A program made the translations under genes and the position numbers. DNA of 19,988 bases from Gammaproteobacteria bacterium (GTDB taxonomy: Bacteria; Pseudomonadota; Gammaproteobacteria; Pseudomonadales; Azotimanducaceae). The stretch is from the NCBI GenBank assembly GCA_002719135.1, contig PBGU01000035.1, positions 20,799 through 40,786 on the forward strand, read 5' to 3'. Shown piece after piece: positions 7,311-15,871 of the stretch (positions within the stretch are counted from its first letter, which is position 1; each line of letters starts with the position of its first letter). The notes under the pieces are model-generated. The model saw only the letters and a list, made by a program, of their open reading frames with translations, searched no databases and was not told where the DNA came from.

Positions 7311-7576
7311 TGACAGCTCGTGACGTTGCGGTGTACCGCAGCAAGCGTGTAATTGACATGTATTTGTATGTCGATGAAACGCGTGACCCGATGGCGTTGC
7401 CAGAGGATCTGTTGAAAAGATTCGGGAGACCGGTTGAGGTCATGCGCTTTAAACTTGCTGCGAATCGATCGTTGGCGCGTGTCGATGCCAAACTAGTACT
7501 CGAGGCGATCGCGACCCAAGGCTTCTACCTGCAGCTTCCGCCAACGCTCGAGGAGCGCTCGCGTGGCGAATCGTAA
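7310..7576 (+). CDS. ycgL: YcgL family protein
   Basis: An 88-residue small protein recognised by AVYRSKRVIDMYLYVDE near the N-terminus, the PEDLLKRFGRPVEVMRF centre and the diagnostic GFYLQLPPTLEE segment near the C-terminus. YcgL proteins are conserved in gammaproteobacteria, have a small alpha/beta fold and no firmly established biochemical role. The start is ATG 7310, which overlaps the rnd TGA by one base; the TTG three bases earlier is less likely. The rnd-ycgL-ycgN order is the one found in many pseudomonads and related groups. The last 14 bases overlap ycgN. Confidence 0.93.
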   Translation: MTARDVAVYRSKRVIDMYLYVDETRDPMALPEDLLKRFGRPVEVMRFKLAANRSLARVDAKLVLEAIATQGFYLQLPPTLEERSRGES

Positions 7577-8006
7577 GCCGTTCTGGGAAACCAAAAGACT
7601 TGGTGAGCTGAATCAAACGGAATGGGAATCGTTGTGTGACGGTTGCGGTCAGTGTTGTTTGATTCGCTTCGAAGATACGGAGACAGGCGCGGTTGGTACA
7701 ACGTCTGTTGTTTGTCGCCTGTTTGAAATGGAGAGCTGCCGTTGCAGCCGTTATCCCGAGCGCCACAGCCTGGTTCAGGATTGCGTACGGCTCGACCCGG
7801 ATTCGGTTAGTGATCTCTCGTGGTTGCCCAAAACCTGTGCGTACCGATTATTGGATGAGGGTCGTCCGCTTTATGAGTGGCATCCCCTCATTGCTGGGAA
7901 TCGAGACGAAATTCGTCGGTCAGGGGTCAGCGTGTACGGCAATGTGGTGTCTGAGAAAAACGTTCATCTGGATGATCTTGCCTGGCAAATCGTGAAATGG
8001 GTTTGA
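7563..8006 (+). CDS. ycgN: YcgN family cysteine-cluster protein
   Basis: A 147-residue protein of the UPF0260/YcgN type. The key signature is WESLCDGCGQCC near residues 21-32, followed by further conserved cysteines (ACR-type VVCRLF, then ESCRCSRY and QDCVRL) and WLPKTCAYRLLDEG, then WHPL. The cysteine spacing suggests a bound metal or iron-sulfur cluster, as in the related YkgJ-type proteins, but the function is not established. GTG 7563 is chosen because an AGGAG Shine-Dalgarno at 7551-7555 sits 7 bases upstream and the N-terminus then matches the family. The gene overlaps ycgL by 14 bases and is followed after 4 bases by a small membrane protein gene. Confidence 0.94.
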   Translation: MANRKPFWETKRLGELNQTEWESLCDGCGQCCLIRFEDTETGAVGTTSVVCRLFEMESCRCSRYPERHSLVQDCVRLDPDSVSDLSWLPKTCAYRLLDEGRPLYEWHPLIAGNRDEIRRSGVSVYGNVVSEKNVHLDDLAWQIVKWV

Positions 8007-8010
8007 ATAG

Positions 8011-8364
8011 ATGTCGTATGTTGTAGCGTGGTTTGTCTTGGCGTCGGCGGGCGGGGTTCTCGCGTGGCTCATGTGGAGGTCATTGCGTCGATATGGGTTG
8101 TTCGCCGGCTTAACGGCCAGTCTCGTACTTGTTTGGGCGTTAACCCCTCTTGCGTTGAATGAGAGTGAATATGCGCCGGCGTTCATTGCGCTCCTGTTCC
8201 GCCTATTCTTAGAACGAGGAGCGGACGCTTCGACCCCAGCGACGGTTCTATTCTTTCCCACGCTGGCCGTCCTTGTTGTTTTTGTCGGTCTATATATACG
8301 TAAGCAGATTGGTGGCGGATCAAGTCGCCTTGTTCGGTCAAAATCGATCAAGTGGAAGGAGTGA
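8011..8364 (+). CDS. Small three-helix membrane protein, conserved next to ycgN, unknown function
   Basis: A 117-residue protein with three likely membrane helices at about residues 3-22, 30-49 and 77-96, and a basic C-terminal tail (RKQIGGGSSRLVRSKSIKWKE). The central loop LNESEYAPAFIALLFRLFLERGA, described here by its APAF and LFRLF cores, lies between helices two and three and resembles hypothetical proteins I recall at this position downstream of ycgN in pseudomonads. By the positive-inside rule the basic tail should face the cytoplasm. The gene lies 4 bases after ycgN and 92 bases before the MoxR gene, so it may be transcribed with either. I can assign no function from sequence; context suggests a membrane partner of the YcgN or MoxR/VWA proteins. 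Confidence 0.8.
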   Translation: MSYVVAWFVLASAGGVLAWLMWRSLRRYGLFAGLTASLVLVWALTPLALNESEYAPAFIALLFRLFLERGADASTPATVLFFPTLAVLVVFVGLYIRKQIGGGSSRLVRSKSIKWKE

Positions 8365-8456
8365 GGAGCGCTCGTCGGTTGCGTCGCCGTAGGCGCGTGG
8401 ATAAAGTACGCGCTGCCTCAGCATTCAATCACCAACGTTAAGTCTCGGGACGCTGC

Positions 8457-9305
8457 ATGATCTTTGATAGTACAGATACTTATATTTCAACCGATGAGCT
8501 CTCCATGGCGGTCGATGCTGCCGTAAAACTAGAACGGCCGTTACTGGTGAAGGGAGAACCGGGAACAGGCAAGACCTTGCTCGCTGAAGAGATTGCCAAT
8601 ACTCTCGGAGTGCCGTTGATTCAGTGGCATATCAAATCGCAGACCAAAGCTAGCCAGGGCCTGTACGAATACGATGCCGTGAGTCGGCTGCGAGATTCCC
8701 AGCTTGGCGACGACCGGGTTCAGGACATCCGTAACTACATCAAGCGCGGGAAAATGTGGGACGCCTTTGCCTCGGAGGAAAAGGTCGTACTGCTCATCGA
8801 CGAGATCGATAAAGCAGACATCGAATTTCCAAACGATCTGCTGCAGGAACTGGATCGCATGGAGTTCTATGTATACGAGACGCAAGAAACTATCACTGCG
8901 ATAACTCGGCCCGTCGTCGTCATCACGTCGAACAACGAGAAAGAGTTGCCGGACGCTTTTCTGAGGCGGTGTTTCTTCCACTACATTAATTTCCCGGATC
9001 GGGAGACGATGCAGCAGATCGTTGAGGTGCACTTTCCTGAGATCAAGCATGACCTGGTGAAAGAGGCGATGGACATCTTTTTTGATGTCCGGAAGGTTCC
9101 TGGCCTCAAGAAAAAACCGTCGACGTCTGAACTGATCGATTGGCTAAAACTGCTTATGGCCGATGATATTCCCGACGAGATTCTCACCAATAGAGATCCA
9201 AGCAAAGCCATTCCACCGCTATACGGAGCGTTGGTGAAAAATGAACAGGATGTGCATCTGTTAGAGCGATTGGCATTTATGAATCGACGTGATAGTCGCG
9301 GCTAA
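8457..9305 (+). CDS. MoxR-family AAA+ ATPase
   Basis: A 282-residue AAA+ ATPase with Walker A GEPGTGKT (33-40), Walker B LLIDEID (112-118), sensor 1 ITSNN (156-160) and an arginine-finger region LRRC (169-172); a lid domain with RKVPGLKKKPSTSELIDWL follows. The short form with PLLVKGEPGTGKTLLAEEIA matches the MoxR group that pairs with VWA proteins. Such pairs act as chaperones that mature protein complexes or insert metal cofactors, for example CoxD/CoxE in CO dehydrogenase and NorQ/NorD in nitric oxide reductase. No cofactor enzyme of that kind is encoded in this window, so the client is unknown. The start ATG 8457 lies 35 residues before the Walker A lysine. The VWA partner follows after 35 bp. 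The 92-bp gap upstream shows no clear promoter. Confidence 0.93.
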   Translation: MIFDSTDTYISTDELSMAVDAAVKLERPLLVKGEPGTGKTLLAEEIANTLGVPLIQWHIKSQTKASQGLYEYDAVSRLRDSQLGDDRVQDIRNYIKRGKMWDAFASEEKVVLLIDEIDKADIEFPNDLLQELDRMEFYVYETQETITAITRPVVVITSNNEKELPDAFLRRCFFHYINFPDRETMQQIVEVHFPEIKHDLVKEAMDIFFDVRKVPGLKKKPSTSELIDWLKLLMADDIPDEILTNRDPSKAIPPLYGALVKNEQDVHLLERLAFMNRRDSRG

Positions 9306-9340
9306 CCAGAGGCTGAAGCTGAAAGGGGTTTGAAGAACCG

Positions 9341-10510
9341 ATGCTGATTAACTTTTTTCTGACGCTTCGAAAATACAAACTTCCCGTGACCATTCGGGAA
9401 CTCATGGATCTACTACGGGCCATGGAGTTTCGAGTGGTCTATGCAAATATTGATGATTTTTACCTTCTTTCTCGGACATGCCTCGTAAAAGACGAAAAGA
9501 ACTACGACAAGTTCGATCGGGCATTTAGTGCGTATTTCAAGGGCCTTGAAGACCTACACGGAATGCTCGAGTCCTTGATACCCGACGAATGGCTCCGTCG
9601 TGAATTCGAAAAATCCCTCACGGCCGAAGAGTTGAAACAATTGGAATCGCTGGGTGGCCTCGAAAAGTTGATTGAGGCGTTTCAGAAGGCAAAGGAAGAA
9701 GAGGCCAAGAAAGCGGAGGAAGAAGCCCAAGAAGGAAAAGATGGTGATGAGGGTGATGCAGAACGCGACGGGCGGAAAGGCCCCGGGGGTCTTGGAAAAG
9801 GCAAGAAGAAGAAAGCGAAGAAGGTTTGGGACGAACGACAGTACAAGAACCTGGACGACTCGGTGGAACTGGGTACCCGAAATATCAAGATGGCGTTGCG
9901 TCGATTAAGAAAATTCGCTCGCACCGGTCGCGAGGATGAACTCGATATTGATACAACGATTCGTAAGACAGCCCACAACGGTGGCATGTTGGATATTCGA
10001 CTACGTCCGGAACGTCGTAATACCATCAAAGTACTGACATTTTTTGACATCGGCGGTTCGATGGACGCCCATGTGAAAGTCTGTGAGGAGCTCTTTTCTG
10101 CGACACGGACGGAGTTTAAGCATCTCGAAAGTTATTACTTTCACAACTTTGTTTACGAGTCCATGTGGAAGGACAACCGTCGACGGATGAGTGAACGAAT
10201 TCCCACCTGGGAAATTCTCAACAAATATGCTGGTGACTACAAAGTCGTGTTTGTTGGAGATGCAACGATGGCACCCTACGAAATTACCCATGCAGGGGGT
10301 AGCGTCGAGCACTGGAATGAAGAAGCGGGTGCCATTTGGATTTCACGCTTTATGGGTTGGTACGACAAGATCGTCTGGATTAATCCAACGCCCCAAGAGA
10401 CTTGGGAGTATTCGACGTCCGTTGCGATGACCCAAGAATTGGTTGAAGGGCGCATGTTCCCCCTGACGATTCGTGGCCTTGAAGAAGGCATGAATCTTCT
10501 GTCCAAATAA
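9341..10510 (+). CDS. CoxE-like von Willebrand factor A domain protein, partner of MoxR ATPase
   Basis: A 389-residue soluble protein. Residues 1-110 form a helical N-terminal region (INFFLTLRKYKLPVTIREL). Residues 111-165 are an extremely charged Lys/Glu/Gly linker that probably is disordered or coiled coil. The VWA domain starts near residue 228 with VLTFFDIGGSMDAH. The metal-ion-dependent adhesion site is D236-x-G238-x-S240, so Gly replaces the first Ser of the usual DxSxS; I believe this is normal for the subfamily. A GDAT segment at 307-310 and a WINPTPQETW segment near the end follow the CoxE-like pattern. The protein should work with the ATPase encoded just upstream as a chaperone-type pair; the client is unknown. 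ATG 9341 is the only good start and follows the MoxR stop by 35 bp. Confidence 0.92.
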   Translation: MLINFFLTLRKYKLPVTIRELMDLLRAMEFRVVYANIDDFYLLSRTCLVKDEKNYDKFDRAFSAYFKGLEDLHGMLESLIPDEWLRREFEKSLTAEELKQLESLGGLEKLIEAFQKAKEEEAKKAEEEAQEGKDGDEGDAERDGRKGPGGLGKGKKKKAKKVWDERQYKNLDDSVELGTRNIKMALRRLRKFARTGREDELDIDTTIRKTAHNGGMLDIRLRPERRNTIKVLTFFDIGGSMDAHVKVCEELFSATRTEFKHLESYYFHNFVYESMWKDNRRRMSERIPTWEILNKYAGDYKVVFVGDATMAPYEITHAGGSVEHWNEEAGAIWISRFMGWYDKIVWINPTPQETWEYSTSVAMTQELVEGRMFPLTIRGLEEGMNLLSK

Positions 10511-10553
10511 CAAAGCAGTATCGATCGTCTAACGAGAGGAATACTCGTGCGCC

Positions 10554-13500
10554 ATGGTCAAAGCCCGCGCATTCGACCCCAATTCCGTGATGGCCCGAGA
10601 TGCCCTGGATATTGCGCGGGCCGTCAACAATGGAAAGGTTAGTGGTCGTGTAAAGACTCGCTGGGCTGGATCCGTTGAGCGACTGGCCCGCCGCGGATCG
10701 GCGGTGCCGGCGGTTTCTTACCCTCCTGAACTGCCGATAAGCTTGCATTGCGATTCGATCGTTGAGCTGATCCGTGCGAATCCTGTGGTCATCGTTGCAG
10801 GAGAGACAGGGTCGGGTAAAACCACACAGCTCCCCAAAACTTGCCTAGCGGCAGGCCTAGGCAGACGCGGCATGATCGGTCATACGCAGCCGAGACGTCT
10901 CGCCGCGAGGACGGTGGCGCAACGCATTGCCGCTGAACTTTCCACTTCCTTAGGAAACGAAGTTGGTTATGCCGTTCGCTTCGACGATAAGTGGAACAAA
11001 AACACCTTAATTAAAGTCATGACCGACGGGCTGTTGTTGAACGAAATACGATCCGATCGTGACCTTAACGCGTACGACGCAATCATCGTCGATGAGGCTC
11101 ATGAGCGCAGTCTAAATGTCGATTTTTTATTGGGGTACCTAAAGCGATTATTAGAGCGGCGTAGCGACCTGAAAGTGTTGATAACGAGTGCGACCATCGA
11201 TGTTGACGCCTTCGCTCACCATTTTTCCGATGCGCCGATTGTGAGCGTAAGCGGCAGGGGCTATCCAGTGGAGACTAGATACCGGCCGGTCAGCGAAAGT
11301 CTTGAAGAGACATTGCAAACGTGTCTCGCGGAAATTCGGGTTGAAAAAACGACGGGACCTCGTGACGTCTTGATGTTCCTACCGGGTGAACGAGACATTC
11401 TCGATTGGTCGAGATGGATTAACCGGCAATTTCGTGACCAATACGAAGTGCTGCCGCTGTACGCTCGGTTGCCACCGCGCGAACAGAAACGAATATTCGA
11501 GCCGGGAAGACGACAACGGGTTGTTTTAGCGACGAACATCGCGGAAACCAGTCTTACGGTCCCCAACATCGGCTACGTTGTCGATTTGGGTGAGGCCCGG
11601 GTAAGTCGATACAGCTTCCGTTCCAAGCTTCAACGACTTCCTATCGAGCCGATTTCCCAGGCAAGCGCGGATCAACGACAGGGTCGCTGCGGCCGGATTG
11701 CACCCGGCGTCTGTTATCGACTGTATGAGGAAGCTGATTACAACAGTCGCCCGCTGTACACCGACCCGGAAATCGGGCGAACAAACCTAGCTGCCGTGGT
11801 CCTGCAGATGCGCGCGTTTCGCCTGGGCGATGTCGGGACGTTCCCGTTCATGGATCCGCCCGATCCTCGAGCGGTCAATGATGCGGTGCGTTTGTTGCAT
11901 GAATTACAAGCGCTCGACGACGACAAGCTGACCGAGAAAGGCAACATGATGGCGCGGTTGCCCGTTGATCCTCGGCTTGCACGCATGGTGATCGAGGCAC
12001 ATCACTGCCGGAGTTTGGCGGAAGTGTTGATCATCGTCGCCGCGCTCGCCGTCCAAGACCCACGCTTGCGTCCCTTAGATAGGCAAGCGGCAGCCGACAA
12101 AGCGCACGAACGTTTTGTGGATGAAGCATCGGATTTTCTCGGATTTGTGAATCTATGGGCGTGGGCCAACGCGGTGCGGGAGGACGCGACCCGCAGTGGA
12201 TACCGTCGAGCAATGGAACAAAATTTCTTGTCGCCTAATCGGATGGGTGAATGGCGAGCCTTACACCGTCAGTTGTTGTTGGCGTGTCGGGACCTCGGTT
12301 TGCGCACAAACAAAAAAGCGGCTGACTACGCGAGCGTCCACAGGGCCCTATTGGCTGGTTCGCTTAGTTTTATCGGTTTGAAGACCGAAAAAGGAAACTA
12401 TGCAGGTCCGCGTAACCTGACGTTTCGTGTGTTCCCGGGTTCGGTCCTGGCCTCGAAGCGTCCGAAGTGGCTGGTGGCGGCGGAAATAACGGAGACACAT
12501 CAAACCTACGCGCGCTGTAATGCCCAGGTCGAGGCCAGATGGATCGAACAAGCGGCACCGCACCTGATCCGCCGAACGTATGGCGAGCCGGGATGGGATG
12601 AAAAACGCGGCGAGGTGATTGCCCGTGAACGTGCCGTCGTCTATGGCGTGCCCGTAGTCGAAAATCGGCGGGTTCCATACAGTCGCATTGATCCTGCGAT
12701 CTGCCGACAGCTATTTATCCGTCACGCACTAGTTGCGTCGAGTCCACAGATTGATGCGCCATTTCTTGATCGCAATCGTGAATTGGTGAGCGAAATTATG
12801 GAGGTACAGGCAAAGGGCCGGCGCACCGATCTACTCGCGAGTGATGAAGCGCAGTGCGCGTTCTACGAGGAACGATTGCCTTTGGAAGCCATTAGCACCC
12901 GGTCTTTCGAGGAGTGGTATCGAAATGTTGATTCGGTCCAACGCGATCGTTTAATCATGACCCGAGACGATCTGTTGCGGATCGCTGACTTTTTCCCGTC
13001 AGAAGGCGAATTTCCTGGGCAAATCGATATTGATGGCATTGCGGTGTCCGTTCGATATCGCTTTGCGCCGGGGACCGATGATGATGGTGTTTCGATCGAA
13101 GTACCGTTGGGACTACTCGCCAAAATACAACAAGACGCCCTTGACTGGCTGGTACCCGGATTTTTCGAAGAGAAGTGCGTTGAACTGATTAAGGCGTTGC
13201 CCAAACGTAGGCGGAAGCAACTTGCACCCGTTCCGGATCGTGTGGCGACCGTTTTTCCTTCCTTGATACGAGTGGATCGGTACCGTCGCGGACGCTTGCT
13301 TTTGGCGTTCGCTCAAATATTGCGAGAGCGTTTTGACATCGAAATTCCTGTGTCCGAATGGAATATTGATCGGTTGCCGCCATTTCTGCGCATGAACGTT
13401 CAAGTGCTTGATAACAAGCATGGACTGATTGACCAAGACCGAGACGTGGAAGCTTTAAAGTCTCGCCTCCTCGTCCGTCTCGAGCAACGCATGGACGATG

Positions 13501-14387
13501 GTTTGCGGGCAAAATTTGAGATGACGGGCCTTACGATGTTTCCAGATATGGGGCTCCCAGAGTCGATGGTTTTGGACGAATCTGGGGAGCAGTTGTCAGT
13601 GTATCCAGTACTGGTTGACCAGAAGGAGAGCGTCGATTTTCGTCTGGATTCTGACCAGAAACAGCAACAACGTTCCAATCGTCAGGGTCTTTGCCGACTG
13701 GCTCTGCTGGGTGAACGCCAGTCCGTCCGATACATCCGTAAGGAGATTGATAAAGAAACGCTGCTCCTCCTCCAGTACGCGACTCTTGGTACGCGAGATC
13801 AACTCGTCGATGAGGTTCTCCAAAACACTGCTTGGGTCGCTTACTTCCAAGGCAGCGATATTCCTCGATCGCGCGAGGCGTTTGAAGAACGTCTTAAAGA
13901 CCGAAGAGGACAACTGGTTGAAACTTATTTCGAGTTAATTGCACGGGTTCGCGCCATTGTGGCCCGGCGCTTTGATACGGCACGCGAAGTTGACGACCTA
14001 TCATCGAAGACCTTTGCCCGTGCACGCCGCGATATGCAAGAACAGTTGTTAGGGCTGGTCCCCCACAACTTTCTATCGACAACGCCGTACGACAGACTTC
14101 CCGATCTCATCCGCTACCTCGATGGTTTGCGTTACCGCATCGATCATCTTCAAGGGAAAGTAGGGAAGGACGAAAACAACTCCGAAATCATAGCGGGGTG
14201 GCAGGTTCGATACGAACGCTTAACGGACCTGGGTGGGAACGAAGATGCGCTTGTCCGACTCCGGTTTCTGATAGAGGAATATAGGATCGTGTTATTTAGT
14301 CAAATTGTTGGTGCTCGGGAAAAAGTTTCGGAGAAGCGGCTCGAACGAGAGTTTGAGCCGTTGGAGATGGAAGCTGGATTGCGTTAA
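10554..14387 (+). CDS. hrpA: ATP-dependent RNA helicase HrpA
   Basis: A 1277-residue DEAH-box helicase, close to the 1300 residues of E. coli HrpA. Motifs in order: Walker A GETGSGKT (83-90), Ia TQPRRLAART (111-120), DEAH (180-183) followed by ERS, SAT (212-214), motif V NIAETSLTVP, and motif VI QRQGRCGR. The helicase core is followed by winged-helix and ratchet segments, an OB-like region, and a long C-terminal DUF3418-type extension ending in EFEPLEMEAGLR, typical of bacterial HrpA and absent from shorter HrpB. HrpA remodels RNA; in E. coli it has been tied to mRNA processing and rescue of stalled ribosomes. ATG 10554 is 13 bases after GAGAGGA (10534-10540), a long but usable Shine-Dalgarno distance. 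The 43-bp gap after the VWA gene has no clear terminator, so read-through is likely. Confidence 0.96.
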   Translation: MVKARAFDPNSVMARDALDIARAVNNGKVSGRVKTRWAGSVERLARRGSAVPAVSYPPELPISLHCDSIVELIRANPVVIVAGETGSGKTTQLPKTCLAAGLGRRGMIGHTQPRRLAARTVAQRIAAELSTSLGNEVGYAVRFDDKWNKNTLIKVMTDGLLLNEIRSDRDLNAYDAIIVDEAHERSLNVDFLLGYLKRLLERRSDLKVLITSATIDVDAFAHHFSDAPIVSVSGRGYPVETRYRPVSESLEETLQTCLAEIRVEKTTGPRDVLMFLPGERDILDWSRWINRQFRDQYEVLPLYARLPPREQKRIFEPGRRQRVVLATNIAETSLTVPNIGYVVDLGEARVSRYSFRSKLQRLPIEPISQASADQRQGRCGRIAPGVCYRLYEEADYNSRPLYTDPEIGRTNLAAVVLQMRAFRLGDVGTFPFMDPPDPRAVNDAVRLLHELQALDDDKLTEKGNMMARLPVDPRLARMVIEAHHCRSLAEVLIIVAALAVQDPRLRPLDRQAAADKAHERFVDEASDFLGFVNLWAWANAVREDATRSGYRRAMEQNFLSPNRMGEWRALHRQLLLACRDLGLRTNKKAADYASVHRALLAGSLSFIGLKTEKGNYAGPRNLTFRVFPGSVLASKRPKWLVAAEITETHQTYARCNAQVEARWIEQAAPHLIRRTYGEPGWDEKRGEVIARERAVVYGVPVVENRRVPYSRIDPAICRQLFIRHALVASSPQIDAPFLDRNRELVSEIMEVQAKGRRTDLLASDEAQCAFYEERLPLEAISTRSFEEWYRNVDSVQRDRLIMTRDDLLRIADFFPSEGEFPGQIDIDGIAVSVRYRFAPGTDDDGVSIEVPLGLLAKIQQDALDWLVPGFFEEKCVELIKALPKRRRKQLAPVPDRVATVFPSLIRVDRYRRGRLLLAFAQILRERFDIEIPVSEWNIDRLPPFLRMNVQVLDNKHGLIDQDRDVEALKSRLLVRLEQRMDDGLRAKFEMTGLTMFPDMGLPESMVLDESGEQLSVYPVLVDQKESVDFRLDSDQKQQQRSNRQGLCRLALLGERQSVRYIRKEIDKETLLLLQYATLGTRDQLVDEVLQNTAWVAYFQGSDIPRSREAFEERLKDRRGQLVETYFELIARVRAIVARRFDTAREVDDLSSKTFARARRDMQEQLLGLVPHNFLSTTPYDRLPDLIRYLDGLRYRIDHLQGKVGKDENNSEIIAGWQVRYERLTDLGGNEDALVRLRFLIEEYRIVLFSQIVGAREKVSEKRLEREFEPLEMEAGLR

Positions 14388-14426
14388 AGCAATTTCCGCT
14401 CGAGGGAGTTGGATAAATCGCTAATC

Positions 14427-14873
14427 TCAGATTTTGTTTTGAACTTCGCGTTTGGCAGCAATGAAGTCGGAATGGTTTAGATAGAGCAAGTCCGTAATTT
14501 TACGGATGACGTGTTCTTCATAATGCTCTTTGTCGCCCTCGAAATTAGCCACCCTCCACAGATGGACTAGCAGTGCGTTACGTTCAGAACGATCGAGCCG
14601 TTCGTTTAGTAATCGGGTGAAAGGAAAAACGCCGGTACTGTTTTGGTGATCGGCGCGCGCACGGTCGATGATCGCCGCGACTTGATCTTGATCGATTTCG
14701 TACATTGACTCGAGCGCGACTTTGACTTGTTCCAGCTCCCTGTCTTCGAGTTCGTGATCGGCCCAGGCGACTTCAAGAAGTAGCATTGCAGCGGCGAGTG
14801 GTACGGTGGTGTTTTCCGTTTCGACGTCGGAAATTGGTTCCTGAGCAAACACGCCTTTGAGGCGTTCGAACAT
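14427..14873 (-). CDS. TerB-fold (tellurite-resistance/DjlA-like) protein
   Basis: A 148-residue, helical, acidic protein of the TerB/DjlA_N fold. Two repeats of the family pattern can be seen: LLLEVAWADHELEDREL at about 31-47 (the conserved acidic metal-binding D39 and E41/E43) and LLVHLWRVANFEGDKEHYEEHVIRKITDLL later, with the second acidic cluster, given here by its Asp-Lys-Glu core. TerB-like domains occur in tellurite-resistance operons but also alone; no terA, terC or terD gene is nearby, so a resistance role is not supported. Its ATG overlaps the dusA stop by one base (TAATG), so it is translated after dusA on the same mRNA. The gene converges on hrpA with a 39-bp gap that has no good terminator. 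Confidence 0.88.
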   Translation of the reverse strand: MFERLKGVFAQEPISDVETENTTVPLAAAMLLLEVAWADHELEDRELEQVKVALESMYEIDQDQVAAIIDRARADHQNSTGVFPFTRLLNERLDRSERNALLVHLWRVANFEGDKEHYEEHVIRKITDLLYLNHSDFIAAKREVQNKI

Positions 14874-15871
14874 TACGCGGCCCTACGTTCGACTTCAGAG
14901 CAAGCGCGAACGAACGTTTCTACGCCTGCGTCCCTGAGGCGCGCGTGCTCCGATAAATAGCGCCGATATTGGCGTGCACCTGGCAATCCGCTGAAGAGAC
15001 CGAATAAATGCCGGGTCATCTCATGGAGTCGGGTACCTTGGTGTAACTCGCGTTCCATGTAAGCCATGTACTGGTTGAGAAGGGATTGGAAATTGTCGCG
15101 ATGTTTCCCGGGGTAGAGCCCGGCGTCGAGTTCACGGAGAAAAACCGGATTTCGATACGCGGCGCGGCCTATCATCACACCGTCGGCCCAACTAAGGACC
15201 TCCTTCACCGTTGCTGTGTCGTTCAGACCACCATTCAGAACGATCGAAAGGGAGGTAAAGTCGCTCTTCAGTTGTCTGACTTGACTGTAGTCAAGCGGAG
15301 GAATATCTCGGTTTTGTGCCGGAGTTAAACCCGTCAAAATCGCTTTGCGAGCATGCACGACAATTAGTCTGGCGCCGGCCTCACTCACGTATCCGACGAA
15401 GTCAGCCAACTTTCCGTAGCTCGCGTGATTGTCGACGCCGAGACGGCATTTCACGGTAACGGGAATCGAGACCGCATCGCACATGTGTTTGATGCACTCG
15501 GCGACCAGTTTGGGTTGCAGCATCAAGCAGGCACCAAAAGCGCCTTGGCGAACTCGGTCGGATGGGCAACCAACGTTTAGATTGATGGCATCAAATCCAT
15601 TCGTTTCAGCTGCGAGGGCGGCTTGGGACAATATGAGCGGATCGTTCCCACCGAGCTGCAGTACCACCGGCTGCTCGTGATCGCCGTGCTCGAGTAATCG
15701 AGACGTCCGACCAAAACATATCGCGTCGGCAATGATCATCTCGGTGTAGAGCCACGCGTGCGGCGCGATGAGTCGATGAAATGTCCGACAGTGCCGATCA
15801 GTCCACGCCATCATGGGCGCGACACACAAAAGTTTGTCGCTAAATTCTTGCAGGTTTCCGATGTCTTTCAC
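14873..15871 (-). CDS. dusA: tRNA-dihydrouridine synthase A
   Basis: A 332-residue FMN-dependent enzyme that reduces uridines 20/20a in the tRNA D-loop, using NADPH. The TIM-barrel motifs are those of DusA: VAPMMAWTDRHCR at 17-29, LYTEM, VVLQLGGNDP, the active-site NLNVGCPSDRV with catalytic C102, VTVKCRLG, VHARKAILTGLTPAQNR and VMIGRAAYRNP. The C-terminal helical domain carries ITRHLFGLF-like MTRHLFGLFSGLPGARQYRRYLS. Position 22 is Ala where E. coli DusA has Asp (APMLDWTD), an unusual change beside the flavin. The start is GTG 15871; this overlaps the stop of a 54-codon ORF upstream as GTGA. The downstream neighbour (TerB fold) overlaps its stop by one base. The function call is firm. Confidence 0.95.
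   Translation of the reverse strand: MKDIGNLQEFSDKLLCVAPMMAWTDRHCRTFHRLIAPHAWLYTEMIIADAICFGRTSRLLEHGDHEQPVVLQLGGNDPLILSQAALAAETNGFDAINLNVGCPSDRVRQGAFGACLMLQPKLVAECIKHMCDAVSIPVTVKCRLGVDNHASYGKLADFVGYVSEAGARLIVVHARKAILTGLTPAQNRDIPPLDYSQVRQLKSDFTSLSIVLNGGLNDTATVKEVLSWADGVMIGRAAYRNPVFLRELDAGLYPGKHRDNFQSLLNQYMAYMERELHQGTRLHEMTRHLFGLFSGLPGARQYRRYLSEHARLRDAGVETFVRACSEVERRAA

Noticed and set aside
9682..10050. 122-codon antisense frame rich in Phe and Ser opposite the VWA gene
   Set aside because: It is the reverse of the Lys/Glu-rich linker codons; low-complexity composition explains it.
14388..14426. Bidirectional terminator between hrpA and the TerB-fold gene
   Set aside because: The only hairpin (AATC/GATT with three-base loop before a T-rich stretch) is too weak to support.
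14427..14873. Tellurite-resistance locus
   Set aside because: Only a lone TerB-fold protein is present, coupled to dusA; no other ter genes occur nearby.
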